From: Actinomadura citrea
Lineage (GTDB): Bacteria > Actinomycetota > Actinomycetes > Streptosporangiales > Streptosporangiaceae
Direction: 5' to 3'
DNA length: 64,000 nucleotides
Assembly: GCF_013409045.1 (NCBI RefSeq)
Contig: NZ_JACCBT010000001.1
Location: 7,232,669-7,296,668, forward strand
Shown in pieces: positions 1 to 9,081 of the stretch; the stretch's first letter is position 1; every line of letters begins with the position of its first letter. The position numbers and the translations under genes are program-made. The notes beneath the pieces were generated by a model. That model did not search any database, was not told the DNA's origin, and worked only from the letters and a program-made list of their open reading frames with translations.

Positions 1-372
1 CTGCAGTTCGGCGGGGCCGGGAGTGCGGGCGGCCGAAGTCGGCCACGGCGATGCTCCGGACGGGCCCGAAGGGGCGGGCGACGCGGTGGGGGCCGGCGTC
101 CCCGGCGGTGTCCCGGTGGGCGCCGGTGCGGACGCGGCCCCCGGGGCGGGGAGCCCGAGCGCCAGGAGTGCGGTGGTCATCTGGCCGGGGCGGGACAGGC
201 AGTACACGGTGGCGGCCTCCCGCTGGTCCCCCGCACCGGGGGACGGGGCGGACAAGGGCGGCGGATCGTCCGATAACGAGGGCGAGATTTCCGCGGCCGC
301 GCCGGAGGGACGGCTCACGCACCCGATGAGCAGCAGACCGACCATACAGAAGAACAGCCTGCGAACGCCCAT
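1..372 (-). CDS. Putative lipoprotein, C-terminus beyond window edge
   Basis: At least 124 residues; the frame runs off the left edge. The start at 372 is preceded by GGAGGA at good spacing on the minus strand. The N-terminus has two Arg, a hydrophobic stretch and LLIGC, a good lipobox with Cys18, so an exported lipid-anchored protein is likely. The mature part is rich in Ala, Pro, Gly, Ser and Thr and has low complexity, typical of an extracellular linker. It is divergent from the RiPP maturation genes. No family was recognised and the function is unknown. Confidence 0.6.
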   Translation of the reverse strand, partial: MGVRRLFFCMVGLLLIGCVSRPSGAAAEISPSLSDDPPPLSAPSPGAGDQREAATVYCLSRPGQMTTALLALGLPAPGAASAPAPTGTPPGTPAPTASPAPSGPSGASPWPTSAARTPGPAELQ

Positions 373-559
373 TGATCGTCCTCCGCGGTCAGAATAGCGC
401 GCCGGCGTCGCCCGCCGTGGACGAGTCACGGACTCGCTACCGGACGGCAAGCGCCGCCGGCGAGTGACGGGCGCATGCGGGACGGGCGGCGACGTTTCAC
501 GATCACGAGATGCGGACTAAAATGCGGGTGTTCGGGTGTTCGGCGGAAGGCCGGGCTTT

Positions 560-1939
560 ATGACGTTGATGAATCACTCCTTTTCCGGTTCCGATTTCGA
601 CTCGCTCGCCTCGGGAATGGCGACGTCCGGTGCGATCGAATCGCTGGGAGCGATCCAGCACAGCCGGAACCTGCTGTTGCTGTGCTCCGTGGTGGACGCC
701 GCCCGCCGGGCCGGCCACCCGGAGGCCGCGGCGGCCCGGCACGGTTTCGAGCAGCTGATGGAGCTGAAGCGGCGCGTCCCCGACGCCGCCGCGGCCGTCA
801 TCAGCCACCCCTCGACCGGCGGGTGGGGCCTGCACGCGCTGCGCGTCCTCCAGGGCGGCGCCTCGCCCGGCGCCTCGCCCGGCGTGCGCCCCGCGCAGCT
901 CGCGGGGATGGCCGCGGCCGCGGCGGTGCGCGGACGCCGCCCGGGGACCTTCACCGTTCCCGCCTCCCGCGGCGTGGTGACCCTGCCCTCGGTGGGCGTT
1001 CTCACAGCGCCCGGAGACGCCGAGACGGTGCGGATCGTCCACGACGGCCGGGAGGTCGTCGCCACGGCCGGACGGACGAGTTCACCGATCCCCGCTGACG
1101 GGACCCCGGACGCGCCGGGCTGGCGGGGCCTGCGCACCCTCCGGGCGTCGTCCGCCGGGAGAGCCGAGTTCGAGCTCCTTCTCGACGATGTGGACCCGTT
1201 CCGCTTCCCCGACGCGTCGTCCGCCGGAGCCGAGCGCCTCTCCGAGACCGCCGTCGCGGAACTGGAGCGGACGCTCGGCGCGAGCTGGGCCCTGCTGTCG
1301 CGCCACCACGGCTCCAGCGCGCGCGAGCTGTCCGGCATGGTGTCCACGCTCACGCCCCTGCGGTCGTCCGTCGGTTCGTTCCGCAGCGCCACCTCGCGGG
1401 AGCACTACGGCTGCGTCGCGTTCTCCCTGCCGGTCGACCCGACGCAGCTCGCGGTCACGCTCGTCCACGAGGCCCAGCACGGCAAGCTGGCGGCGATCAT
1501 GGACGCGGTGAAGCTGCTGCCCGGGGATGACGGCCGCCGGTACTACGCGCCCTGGCGCCCCGACCCGAGGCCGTTCTCCGGCCTGTTGCACGGCACCTAC
1601 GCGTTCCTGGGCGTCGTGCGGTTCTGGCGGCGGCAGCGCTGGCTGGAGGCGGGCGAGCACGCCCTGGCGGCGCATCTGGAGTACGCGCACTGGCGCGAGG
1701 CGGTGCGGCTCGGGCTCGTCCAGCTCTGTTCGCACGACCGCCTGCCCGCGCTCACCGTGCGGTTCGTCCAGGGGATGCGGCGCGTGCTGGACCAGTGGGG
1801 GGCCGAGCCGGTCCCCGGGCCGGCCGCCGCACTGGCGGCGGAGCGGTTCCACGCGCACCGCCAGCGCTGGATCGCCGCCAACGGGCCGCTGCCCGGCTGC
1901 CTGCGGACGGTCCGCGACCTTCCGGACCCGGTCGCATGA
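560..1939 (+). CDS. HExxH motif-containing putative peptide-modification protein
   Basis: A 459-aa protein with HEAQH at residues 303-307 in a helix-like context, the signature of the aKG-HExxH type proteins that accompany FxsB-like radical SAM maturases in actinobacteria. Family members are proposed peptide beta-hydroxylases acting on RiPP precursors; that activity is inferred here. The N-terminal half is helical and Ala-rich. The start at 560 has GGAAGG nine bases upstream; ATG 569 and GTG 536 are alternatives. The stop overlaps the next start (ATGA at 1936), so the two genes are translationally coupled. No signal peptide or membrane segment is seen, so the protein is cytoplasmic. Confidence 0.75.
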   Translation: MTLMNHSFSGSDFDSLASGMATSGAIESLGAIQHSRNLLLLCSVVDAARRAGHPEAAAARHGFEQLMELKRRVPDAAAAVISHPSTGGWGLHALRVLQGGASPGASPGVRPAQLAGMAAAAAVRGRRPGTFTVPASRGVVTLPSVGVLTAPGDAETVRIVHDGREVVATAGRTSSPIPADGTPDAPGWRGLRTLRASSAGRAEFELLLDDVDPFRFPDASSAGAERLSETAVAELERTLGASWALLSRHHGSSARELSGMVSTLTPLRSSVGSFRSATSREHYGCVAFSLPVDPTQLAVTLVHEAQHGKLAAIMDAVKLLPGDDGRRYYAPWRPDPRPFSGLLHGTYAFLGVVRFWRRQRWLEAGEHALAAHLEYAHWREAVRLGLVQLCSHDRLPALTVRFVQGMRRVLDQWGAEPVPGPAAALAAERFHAHRQRWIAANGPLPGCLRTVRDLPDPVA

Positions 1940-3111
1940 GCGCGCCCGCGGCCCCCGAGGCGCTGCCCTTCCGGGAGTTCATCCTCAAGATCCACAGCCG
2001 CTGCAACCTGGCCTGCGACTACTGCTACGTCTACGAGATGGGCGACCAGAGCTGGCGCGACCGTCCGGTCACGATGCCGCCCGAGGTGGTCGACGCCGCC
2101 GCCCGGCGCATCGGGGACCACGTCCGCGAGCACGCGATTCCCTCGGTCGACGTCGTGTTGCACGGGGGCGAGCCGCTGCTGGCGGCGCCGTCCCTCGTCG
2201 AGCGGGTCGTCCGGTCCGTGCGCGCCGAAGGCGTGTCCGCGTCGTTCTTCGTGCAGACGAACGGCACCCGCCTGACCGAGGCCCGCCTCGCCCAGCTCGA
2301 CCGGCTCGGCGTCCGGATCGGTGTGAGCCTGGACGGCGACGCCGCCGCGCAGGACAGGCACCGCCGCCTGCCGGACGGCCGGGGAAGCCACGCCCCGGTG
2401 GCGGCCGCGCTGCACGCCCTGTCCACCGGCCCGTACCGGCACCTGTTCTCGGGCATCCTCTGCACGATCGACCTCCGCAACGACCCGGTCGCGACCTACG
2501 AGGCGCTGCTGCGCCACCGCCCGCCCCGCCTGGACTTCCTCCTCCCCCACGGGAACTGGTCGGCGCCTCCCCCGGGACGCGCCGAGGGGTCGCCCGCCAC
2601 GCCGTACGCCGACTGGCTCATGGAGATCTTCGACCGCTGGTACGGCGCGGCGGAGCCGCCGGCGGACGTCCGGACCTTCAGCGACCTGCTCACCCTGCTG
2701 CTCGGCGGAAAGGTCGGCAACGAGGGGCTGGGGCTCGCCCCCGTGCGGTACGCCGTCATCGAGACCGACGGCGCGATCGAGCATTCCGACCTGCTCAAGC
2801 CCATGACCGCCGCGTCCGCCGGCACCGGCCTGAACGTCCTGCGCGACTCCCTGGACGCGGCGCGCGCCCTGCCGGCCGCCGTCGAGCGGCAGCTCGGCGC
2901 GGCGGCGCTGTGCGAGCGTTGCCGGGCCTGCCGGTTCGTCGCCGTGTGCGGAGCGGGCCTCCAGGCCCACCGCTACCGGCACGGGTCGGGCTTCGACAAC
3001 CCCACGGTCTACTGCCCGGACATGATCCGTCTCATCGAGCACGTGCGCGTCCGCGTGGCCGAGGACCTGGCGGCCGCGGCCCGCCCCTCCGGGCGCGGCG
3101 GCGCGGCCTGA
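1936..3111 (+). CDS. FxsB-type cyclophane-forming radical SAM/SPASM peptide maturase
   Basis: A 391-aa enzyme. CNLACDYC at residues 23-30 is the CxxxCxxC [4Fe-4S]/SAM motif, followed by YVYEMGDQSW, typical of the FxsB group. HGGEPLL follows (GGEP SAM-contact motif). A Cys-rich SPASM region near the C-terminus (ALCERCRACRF ... VCGAG ... YCPDM) would bind auxiliary Fe-S clusters. Known relatives crosslink aromatic side chains of a short precursor into three-residue cyclophanes. Coupling to the HExxH gene suggests sequential tailoring of one peptide. No precursor with an F-x-S-x-x end was found in the adjacent intergenic stretches. Confidence 0.85.
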   Translation: MSAPAAPEALPFREFILKIHSRCNLACDYCYVYEMGDQSWRDRPVTMPPEVVDAAARRIGDHVREHAIPSVDVVLHGGEPLLAAPSLVERVVRSVRAEGVSASFFVQTNGTRLTEARLAQLDRLGVRIGVSLDGDAAAQDRHRRLPDGRGSHAPVAAALHALSTGPYRHLFSGILCTIDLRNDPVATYEALLRHRPPRLDFLLPHGNWSAPPPGRAEGSPATPYADWLMEIFDRWYGAAEPPADVRTFSDLLTLLLGGKVGNEGLGLAPVRYAVIETDGAIEHSDLLKPMTAASAGTGLNVLRDSLDAARALPAAVERQLGAAALCERCRACRFVAVCGAGLQAHRYRHGSGFDNPTVYCPDMIRLIEHVRVRVAEDLAAAARPSGRGGAA

Positions 3112-3235
3112 CGGAACGTCTCCGGTTCATCTGTCTTAGTCCGATATTGACCCGCCTTTTGACTGTATGGCTGTTTCAGGTGACGCCCTGTGAGCATCAT
3201 CCGCAGGTCAGGCGACGCATGGCATGGGGGGCATC

Positions 3236-3718
3236 GTGAGTCAGGACGACAGGCGAGGAGCCGAGCAGGCCGCGGTCGGGACCAGGCGCAAGCGGGGCGC
3301 CGACGGAGGGTCGAGCGAACTCGTCACGTCCGGCGGCAGCACCAGGATCGCCGACGACGTCGTGGCGAAGATCGCCACGATGGCCGCCCGGCAGGTCGGC
3401 GGCGTGCACGAGATGGGCGCGGGCATGTCCCGGACGCTCGGGACGGTCCGGGACCGCCTGCCGGGCGTGACGGCCGACAGCACGCAGGGTGTGGCCGTGC
3501 AGGTCGGTGAGCGCCAGGCGGCCGTCGACATCGATCTCGTCGTGGAGTACGGGCTGTCCATCCCGGACCTGGCCGGCGCCGTGCGCACCAACGTCGTCAA
3601 CGAGATCGAGCACATGTGCGGCCTGGAGGTCGTCGAGGTGAACATCACCGTGGACGACGTCCACGTGCCCGACGAGCAGCCTCCGGAGCCGCGGCACGAG
3701 GAGTCCCGAGTTCGATGA
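3236..3718 (+). CDS. Asp23/Gls24 family envelope stress protein
   Basis: A 160-aa Asp23/Gls24-domain protein, first of six overlapping genes. A variable charged N-terminus of about 35 residues precedes the domain (TRIADDVVAKIATMAARQVGGV through DVHVPDEQ), with the usual beta-alpha pattern and an AVDIDLVVEYG strand. In Firmicutes Asp23 lies under the membrane, anchored by AmaP, and responds to envelope stress; an AmaP-like gene closes this operon. GTG 3236 was chosen because GGGGGG lies just upstream; an in-frame ATG at 3224 is possible. Its stop overlaps the next ATG. Confidence 0.85.
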   Translation: MSQDDRRGAEQAAVGTRRKRGADGGSSELVTSGGSTRIADDVVAKIATMAARQVGGVHEMGAGMSRTLGTVRDRLPGVTADSTQGVAVQVGERQAAVDIDLVVEYGLSIPDLAGAVRTNVVNEIEHMCGLEVVEVNITVDDVHVPDEQPPEPRHEESRVR

Positions 3719-4197
3719 TCTCCTGGACCGACGTGGTGGGCGCGTCCCACCAGCCCCGGCCCGTCCCGGCCGGTCGGCCGGATCCGGCCCGCGGCGCGGG
3801 GCCGACCGGGCCGGAGTTCCTCGCGGCGGGGCGGCCGGAGGCCCCGCCGGGCGAGGGACCGTCCGGTGGGACCCGCACGGCGGCCGCCCGGCCGAGCGCG
3901 GCGCCCGACCGCCGGGACCCGCTCGCCGAACTGGCCGAGCGGGTCGGTGCGAAGGCCCTGTCGTCTCCGGACGTGCTGGGACTGACGGCCGGTCCGCGTG
4001 GCTGGATAGCGACCTACCGCGCCGGGCCCCCTTACGCGGGGGTCGCGGTGCACGACGCGGTGATCGAGGTGGGGGTGGTCGTCCGCTACGGACGGCCCTT
4101 CGCCGAGATCGCCGAGGACGTACGGCGTCTGGTGCGCCCGCTGGCCGGTCGGCGGACGGTGGACGTGCTGATCGGGGACGTGGCCGATGGCGGCTGA
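3715..4197 (+). CDS. Divergent Asp23-like protein
   Basis: 160 aa. The first 65 residues are Pro/Gly/Ala-rich and probably disordered. The remainder (DPLAELAERVGAKALSSPDV ... VHDAVIEVGVVVRYGRPF ... VDVLIGDV) has the strand-helix pattern of an Asp23 domain but with weak identity to the first gene. It starts in an ATGA overlap at 3715, so it is translated with its neighbour. Likely a diverged paralogue forming mixed assemblies under the membrane; this is inferred from position. Confidence 0.7.
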   Translation: MISWTDVVGASHQPRPVPAGRPDPARGAGPTGPEFLAAGRPEAPPGEGPSGGTRTAAARPSAAPDRRDPLAELAERVGAKALSSPDVLGLTAGPRGWIATYRAGPPYAGVAVHDAVIEVGVVVRYGRPFAEIAEDVRRLVRPLAGRRTVDVLIGDVADGG

Positions 4198-4218
4198 GGG
4201 CCCCGCGGAGCCGAGAGG

Positions 4219-4431
4219 ATGATCGGGATGGATGTGAGAGTACCGTGGCCCGTGATCGGCCTGGTCTTCGGGCTGGCACTGGGGTTCGCCGGAGGGTTCG
4301 GCGGCGCCGGCCCGTTCTTCCTCGTCCTGTTCCTCGGCGCGCTCGGCTTCGTGGTCGGCCGCGTCGTCGAGGGCAGTATCGACCTCGGGGAGGTCTTCTC
4401 GCAGGGCGGCACGAGACGGCGACCGCGATGA
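4219..4431 (+). CDS. Small DUF2273-like membrane protein
   Basis: A 70-aa protein with two hydrophobic segments (about residues 10-25 and 30-45) rich in Gly and Phe, then a short charged tail ending in RRRPR. Small two-helix DUF2273 proteins usually sit beside asp23 and amaP, and the position here fits. Start at 4219; the in-frame ATG at 4228 is an alternative. Its stop overlaps the next ATG at 4428. Confidence 0.75.
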   Translation: MIGMDVRVPWPVIGLVFGLALGFAGGFGGAGPFFLVLFLGALGFVVGRVVEGSIDLGEVFSQGGTRRRPR

Positions 4432-4781
4432 CGACCGCCGAGCGGGGCAGGACGACGATCCGTGAGCGGAGCGTCGCGCGCATCGTCGCCGAGGCCGCGC
4501 AGGACGTCGAGGCGTCCGGCGGACTCGGCCGGACGCTGGTCGGCGTGCCGATCCCCGGGCGGGGTCCCGCCCGCACGGAGGTGCGGGTGCACGGCGACAT
4601 CGTCACGGCCAGGGTGACGATGTCGGTGGCCTACCCGACGCCGGTCCGCACGGTCGCCCGCCAGGTGCGCCAGAGGGTACGCGAGCGGGTGGCGGAGTTG
4701 ACCGGTCTCACCGTCCGGCAGGTGGACGTCGACGTGGCCGAGATGGGCCGCCCCGCCGCGGGCGAGAGGACCGTGCTGTGA
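4428..4781 (+). CDS. Asp23/Gls24 family protein, third copy
   Basis: 117 aa, essentially one Asp23-type domain: ERSVARIVAEAAQDVE, then TEVRVHGDIVTARVTMSVAYPTPV and VRERVAELTGLTVRQVDVDV. It is shorter than the first copy and lacks the charged N-terminal extension. ATG 4428 overlaps the upstream stop, and its own stop overlaps GTG 4778. Three divergent Asp23 domains in one operon suggest hetero-oligomeric assembly; this is inferred. Confidence 0.8.
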   Translation: MTTAERGRTTIRERSVARIVAEAAQDVEASGGLGRTLVGVPIPGRGPARTEVRVHGDIVTARVTMSVAYPTPVRTVARQVRQRVRERVAELTGLTVRQVDVDVAEMGRPAAGERTVL

Positions 4782-5386
4782 CCGCGCAGGCGGGCGCCCG
4801 GGCCGCCACGGAGCCGAGCACGGAGGCGCCCGGGTCGCGCAGGGCGGACCGGGCGGCCAGGCACGTGTTCCGCTCGCGCCGAGCGCTGCCGGCACTCGCC
4901 GGTGCGCTGCTGATGACGGCGGCCGGCGTGCTGACGGCGATCGAGGTCATCTCGGCGGCGCTGGACCGCCCGGCGCACTTCTTCCCCTACGGGTGGGTGA
5001 AGGACGCCCACTGGGACCACCGGCACGTGCTCGCGATCTTCGCTGCCCTGGCACTGATCGGTGTCTGCTTCGTGCTGGCCGCCGTGCTGCCGGGCAAGTC
5101 CCGGATCGTCCCGCTGCGCGGGCGGGACCCGAGCCTGATGATGGGCGTGAGCAGGCGGGGGCTCAAGCGCACCGTCGCCGCCGCGGCCGAAGGGGCACCG
5201 GGGGTGTCGGGCGTCGCGAGGGTCCGGCTGGGCCGCCGGAGGGTGCGGGTGGTCGCGGAGACACCCCTGCACGAGCCCGCGGGACTGGACGCGGGGATCA
5301 CCGAGGCGGTGCGCGATCGGCTCGACCGGCTCCAGCCGGTGCCCGCCCGCTCCGTCTCGGTGCGGATGAAGCAGCGGGAGGACTGA
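4778..5386 (+). CDS. DUF6286-type membrane protein of the Asp23/AmaP operon
   Basis: 202 aa. A basic N-terminus is followed by two transmembrane helices (about residues 38-62 and 85-107) and a cytoplasmic C-terminal domain with an Asp23-like strand pattern (GVARVRLGRRRVRVVAETPL). Actinobacterial asp23/amaP operons commonly carry such a protein. It starts at GTG 4778, overlapping the upstream stop, and ends in TGATG with amaP. It may be a second membrane anchor for the Asp23 proteins; this role is inferred. Confidence 0.75.
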   Translation: MTAQAGARAATEPSTEAPGSRRADRAARHVFRSRRALPALAGALLMTAAGVLTAIEVISAALDRPAHFFPYGWVKDAHWDHRHVLAIFAALALIGVCFVLAAVLPGKSRIVPLRGRDPSLMMGVSRRGLKRTVAAAAEGAPGVSGVARVRLGRRRVRVVAETPLHEPAGLDAGITEAVRDRLDRLQPVPARSVSVRMKQRED

Positions 5387-5964
5387 TGGACCGCCGTCTC
5401 GCGCACATCAACCGCACCGGCCTCATCCTTCTCGGCGTCGTCCTCGCCGTTGCCGGGGGCGCCGGCTTCGCGCGCGGCGTGGGCGCCTTCGGGGACGCAC
5501 GGGCCTCCGCGCCCGTGCTCACCGGGCAGGCCCGCCGCTTCGCCGACGACCACGGCTGGTTCTGGCCGGCCGTCGCCGCGGTGGCCGTCGTCCTGGCGCT
5601 TCTGGGACTGGCCTGGATGCTCGCGCAGCTCCGTACCCGCCGGGCACGGGGCCTCGCGCTGGAGCCGGACGCCGAGGCCGGCACGACGCGGGTGGAGGCC
5701 AAGGCGATCACGGGCGCGCTGGAGACCGAGATCGGCGACTACCCCGGCGTGCGCAAGGTGCGGGCCCTGCTGATCGGCTCGTCCAAGGGGGCCGGGTTGC
5801 GGCTGAGCATCGCCTACGAGCAGGACTCCGACCCGGCCGAACTGCGGCGCCGCATCCAGGACGAGGCCATGCCGCGGCTCTGCGCCGCACTCGAACGCGA
5901 GTCGATCCCCACCGTGGTGCGGCTGCGACCGACGCCCGGGGAGCGGACCGCGACCGTCATCTGA
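5386..5964 (+). CDS. amaP: AmaP-like alkaline-shock membrane anchor
   Basis: 192 aa, last gene of the operon. A hydrophobic helix lies at about residues 11-30 and another at about 60-80, followed by a cytoplasmic domain (TTRVEAKAITGALETEIGDYPGV ...) resembling AmaP/Asp23 partners. AmaP tethers Asp23 to the membrane in Staphylococcus; an equivalent role is likely. The start shares one base with the upstream stop (TGATG). Confidence 0.75.
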   Translation: MDRRLAHINRTGLILLGVVLAVAGGAGFARGVGAFGDARASAPVLTGQARRFADDHGWFWPAVAAVAVVLALLGLAWMLAQLRTRRARGLALEPDAEAGTTRVEAKAITGALETEIGDYPGVRKVRALLIGSSKGAGLRLSIAYEQDSDPAELRRRIQDEAMPRLCAALERESIPTVVRLRPTPGERTATVI

Positions 5965-6078
5965 CGCCCCGGCCGGCGCCGTCTGCCCGCGCGCCTCGCC
6001 GCCCGCGAGGTCCCGGTGCTGATGAACTTCGGACATCCGCGTGGCACGGCGACCGCGTCCCTCCTCAGGCGTGCCGCG

Positions 6079-8973
6079 TCAGGGCGGGGCGTCCAGGAGG
6101 CCGGACTCGCGGGCCCTGGCGGCGGCCTGGGTGCGGGACGCGGCGCCGAGCTTGGTCAGGATCCTGGTCACGTGGGTGGCGACGGTGTTGGCGGAGATGA
6201 AGAGCTCCGCGGCGATCTGCTGGTTCGTCCGTCCGCCCGCGAGGAGGCGCAGGACGCCCAGTTCGCGGGGGGTCAGGCCGAAGGTGCGGCCGGACGTGCC
6301 GCTCCTGCCGGGCGAGGCGAGGTCGTCGGTCAGGCGTCCGCGGGCCGCGAGGTCGTCGATGCGCGCCCGCAGCGGTGCGGCGCCCAGGTCGGCGGCGATG
6401 GCGCGTGCCTCGCGCAACCGGGACCGGGCGCCGGGACGGTTGTTGGACGCGAGCGCCGCGGCCGCGGCCTCCGTCAGCACCACCGCGGTCTCGTGGCGGT
6501 TGCCGAGGTCGCGCCAGGCCGCGGCCGCCGCGTCCCAGGCGGCCAGCTCGCCGCCGTCGGTCAGCGCGCGGAAGGTGAGGCGGAAGGCCTCGATCACCGG
6601 GGTGGTGGTGCGCACCGAGCCGAGCATGCGGGCGAGGGACGCCAGCCGGTCCGCGGCCTCGCCCGCGACCCGCCGGTTCCGCGGCGCGGCCGCACGCCGG
6701 GCGCGCTGCACGCGCGCGCCGAGCACCGCGAGCCGCGCCGTGTCCTGCGGCGGCCAGGCGTCCGGTGCCGTCGCCAGGTGCTCGCCCACGATCAGGTCCG
6801 CGGTGTCGGGGTCGTCCTGGTCGATCGCGCGGGTGAGGCGCAGCAGGACCAGCCAGGCCTTCGCCTCCGCCGCGCCCACGGTGCGCACGGCGAACTCGGT
6901 GATCTGGCGCAGGAGCGTCCCGCCCGGCCCGGTCTCACCGCGCCGGTGCGCGATGTCCGCGGCGATCAGGCGCAGGTACGCGGCGTACAGCGGGGGCGGC
7001 GCCAGGGCGAGGGCGTCGTCGACGACGCGCAGGGCCTCGTCCCAGCGTCCCAGGTACAGCAGCGGGACGCCGCGGGCGTTGGCGAGCATGCTGCCGCGGG
7101 ACCGGGCCTGGCCGAGCCGTTCGGCGGCCGACTGGCCGGTGCGGGCGAGTTCGACCGCCTCCTCGTACCGCCCGGCGTCGCACAGGAACGTCGACTCCCA
7201 TTGGAAGCTGGTCAGGAACGTGTGCGCGTCGCCGGCCGCGTCGGCGGCGCGGCGTGCTTCGGCGAAGGCGCCGCCCGCCTGGTCCAGTTCACCGCGCGTG
7301 CCGTGGAGCGCGCCGAGCACGAGCAGTGCGGGCGCGCGCAGGGCGTCGTCGCCGAGCCGGTCGGCGAGGTCCAGGGCCTGCGTGGCGTGCCGCCGGCAGT
7401 CGTCGAGCTCGAACGCCATGAACTCCACGAACGCCAGGGCGGACAGCAGCCGGCCGCGCAGCTCCCGCGAGGCCCCGGGCGGTGCCAGCGCGACCGCCCG
7501 CCGCAGGTCGTCGCGTCCCCCGCCGTCGATGCGGCTCTGCAACCGGCCGCGCAGGCCGAGCAGCCGGGCCGCCCGCTCCGGCTCGGCCGCCGGATCCAGT
7601 TCGTCCAGCGCCGCGGTGCCGTGGGCCACCCCCGCGGCCGACCTGCCCGCGTTGAACGCCGCGGTGGCCGCTCGCTCCAGCACGACCGTGCGGCCGGCGC
7701 CGATGAGCCCGATCGGCTCCGCCACCTTCGGCCATTGGTCCAGGACCAGCTCCAGGAGGTGGAGCTGCTCGTCGTAGGCGTTCTGGCGCCGGGCGCGGTC
7801 GGCGGCGTGCCAGGCGGCGGGCAGGGCCCGCTCGAACTCGCCCGCGGCCGTCCAGTGCTCGGCCAGGGCCGTGCCGCCCGCGGCGGGCGCGGCGCGGTCG
7901 GCGAGCGCGGTGGCGTACCGGGCGTGCATGCGCCGCCGCCGGGGCGGCGGCAACGCGTCGTAGACCGCCTCGCGGAGGAGGTCGTGGCGGATCGCGTACC
8001 CGTTCTCCCGCGCCACCACCAGCTCCCGCCCGGTCAGGTCGCCGAGGGCGTCCGCGAGCCCGCGGCCGAGCCCGCCGGCGACCGCGCGGACGAGGTCGTC
8101 GTCGAGTTCGGCGCCCGCCACCGCCATGACCTCCAGCGCCTCGCGGGCCGGGTCCGGCAGGTCGGTGACCCGGGCGAGCAGGAGCGTCCGCAGATCGCCC
8201 GGCGGCGTCTCGCCCGCGGTGCTCAGCGCCTCGACGAACAGCGGGTTCCCGCCGCTGCGCCGGTGGATCCGGACGCTGCGCGCCGGGTCGGGCGGCCGCC
8301 CGTCGACGGCCGCCAGCAGCGCGGCGACGTGCCGGTGCTCCAGCGGGCCGAGGACGATGCGCGACATCGCGCCGCTGCGGCCCAGTTCGGCCAGCGTCCG
8401 CCAGTTCGGATGCCGGGCGGTCAGTTCGCCGGTGCGGACGGTGCCGACCAGCAGCACGGCGGCGCCGGTCAGGTTGCGGGCCAGGTAGGCGAACAGCTCG
8501 CGGCTCGACGCGTCCGCCCAGTGGAGGTCCTCGACCAGCACGACGACGGGCCGCTCCTCCGCCGCCCGGCCCAGCAGTGACAGCATCTCCTCCAGCAGCC
8601 TGGCCGGTCCGTACCGCGCCGGCGCCGGGCCGAGGTCCGGGAGCAGGTCGCCGAGCGCGGCCCCGCCCGGCGGAAGCAGCGCCGCCGCCCGGTCGCGGCC
8701 GAGGCGGCGCACCAGATCGCGCAGGACGGCGACGAACGGCACGTACGGGGTGCCCTCCGAGCCGAGTTCCAGGCATCCCCCGGACAGCACCAGCGGATCG
8801 CCGGGCAGCTCCCCCACCGTCGTGGCGACCAGCCGCGACTTGCCGATGCCCGCTTCACCGGAGACCAGGACCGTCCCAGGGGTCCCCGCCCGGGCACCGT
8901 CGTAGGCCGCCCGCAGCACGGCGATCTCGTCGTTCCGTCCGACCAGCACCGGGCTGACGACAGAACCGGTCAT
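6079..8973 (-). CDS. LuxR-type AAA ATPase transcriptional regulator
   Basis: A 964-aa LAL-type regulator. The N-terminus carries Walker A GEAGIGKS at residues 39-46 and Walker B VVVLVEDLHWAD near residue 140, followed by STAND-type ATPase and a long helical tetratricopeptide-like region. The C-terminus has a LuxR HTH (LTPRELGVLRLLAGGRTNQQ ... NTVATHVTRILTKLG). ATG 8973 is supported by GGAGGGGGC; the frame is open much further upstream but without comparable start signals. The divergent neighbours are DHFR-fold reductases, possible targets. The ligand is unknown. Confidence 0.9.
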   Translation of the reverse strand: MTGSVVSPVLVGRNDEIAVLRAAYDGARAGTPGTVLVSGEAGIGKSRLVATTVGELPGDPLVLSGGCLELGSEGTPYVPFVAVLRDLVRRLGRDRAAALLPPGGAALGDLLPDLGPAPARYGPARLLEEMLSLLGRAAEERPVVVLVEDLHWADASSRELFAYLARNLTGAAVLLVGTVRTGELTARHPNWRTLAELGRSGAMSRIVLGPLEHRHVAALLAAVDGRPPDPARSVRIHRRSGGNPLFVEALSTAGETPPGDLRTLLLARVTDLPDPAREALEVMAVAGAELDDDLVRAVAGGLGRGLADALGDLTGRELVVARENGYAIRHDLLREAVYDALPPPRRRRMHARYATALADRAAPAAGGTALAEHWTAAGEFERALPAAWHAADRARRQNAYDEQLHLLELVLDQWPKVAEPIGLIGAGRTVVLERAATAAFNAGRSAAGVAHGTAALDELDPAAEPERAARLLGLRGRLQSRIDGGGRDDLRRAVALAPPGASRELRGRLLSALAFVEFMAFELDDCRRHATQALDLADRLGDDALRAPALLVLGALHGTRGELDQAGGAFAEARRAADAAGDAHTFLTSFQWESTFLCDAGRYEEAVELARTGQSAAERLGQARSRGSMLANARGVPLLYLGRWDEALRVVDDALALAPPPLYAAYLRLIAADIAHRRGETGPGGTLLRQITEFAVRTVGAAEAKAWLVLLRLTRAIDQDDPDTADLIVGEHLATAPDAWPPQDTARLAVLGARVQRARRAAAPRNRRVAGEAADRLASLARMLGSVRTTTPVIEAFRLTFRALTDGGELAAWDAAAAAWRDLGNRHETAVVLTEAAAAALASNNRPGARSRLREARAIAADLGAAPLRARIDDLAARGRLTDDLASPGRSGTSGRTFGLTPRELGVLRLLAGGRTNQQIAAELFISANTVATHVTRILTKLGAASRTQAAARARESGLLDAPP

Positions 8974-9081
8974 CGCCCCCTCCAAGCCCGGACCGGATGT
9001 CACCAACTCTGACGACGACAGCCTCCCATCGGTGCCGCCACTGTGAAGGGGTATTGCCCACGACCGAAAAGGAACCGTCCG

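Noticed and set aside
6016..8580. Long open frame on the plus strand (about 850 codons)
   Set aside because: It is the opposite-strand shadow of the LuxR-type regulator; the product is low-complexity Arg/Gly/Pro-rich with no motifs.
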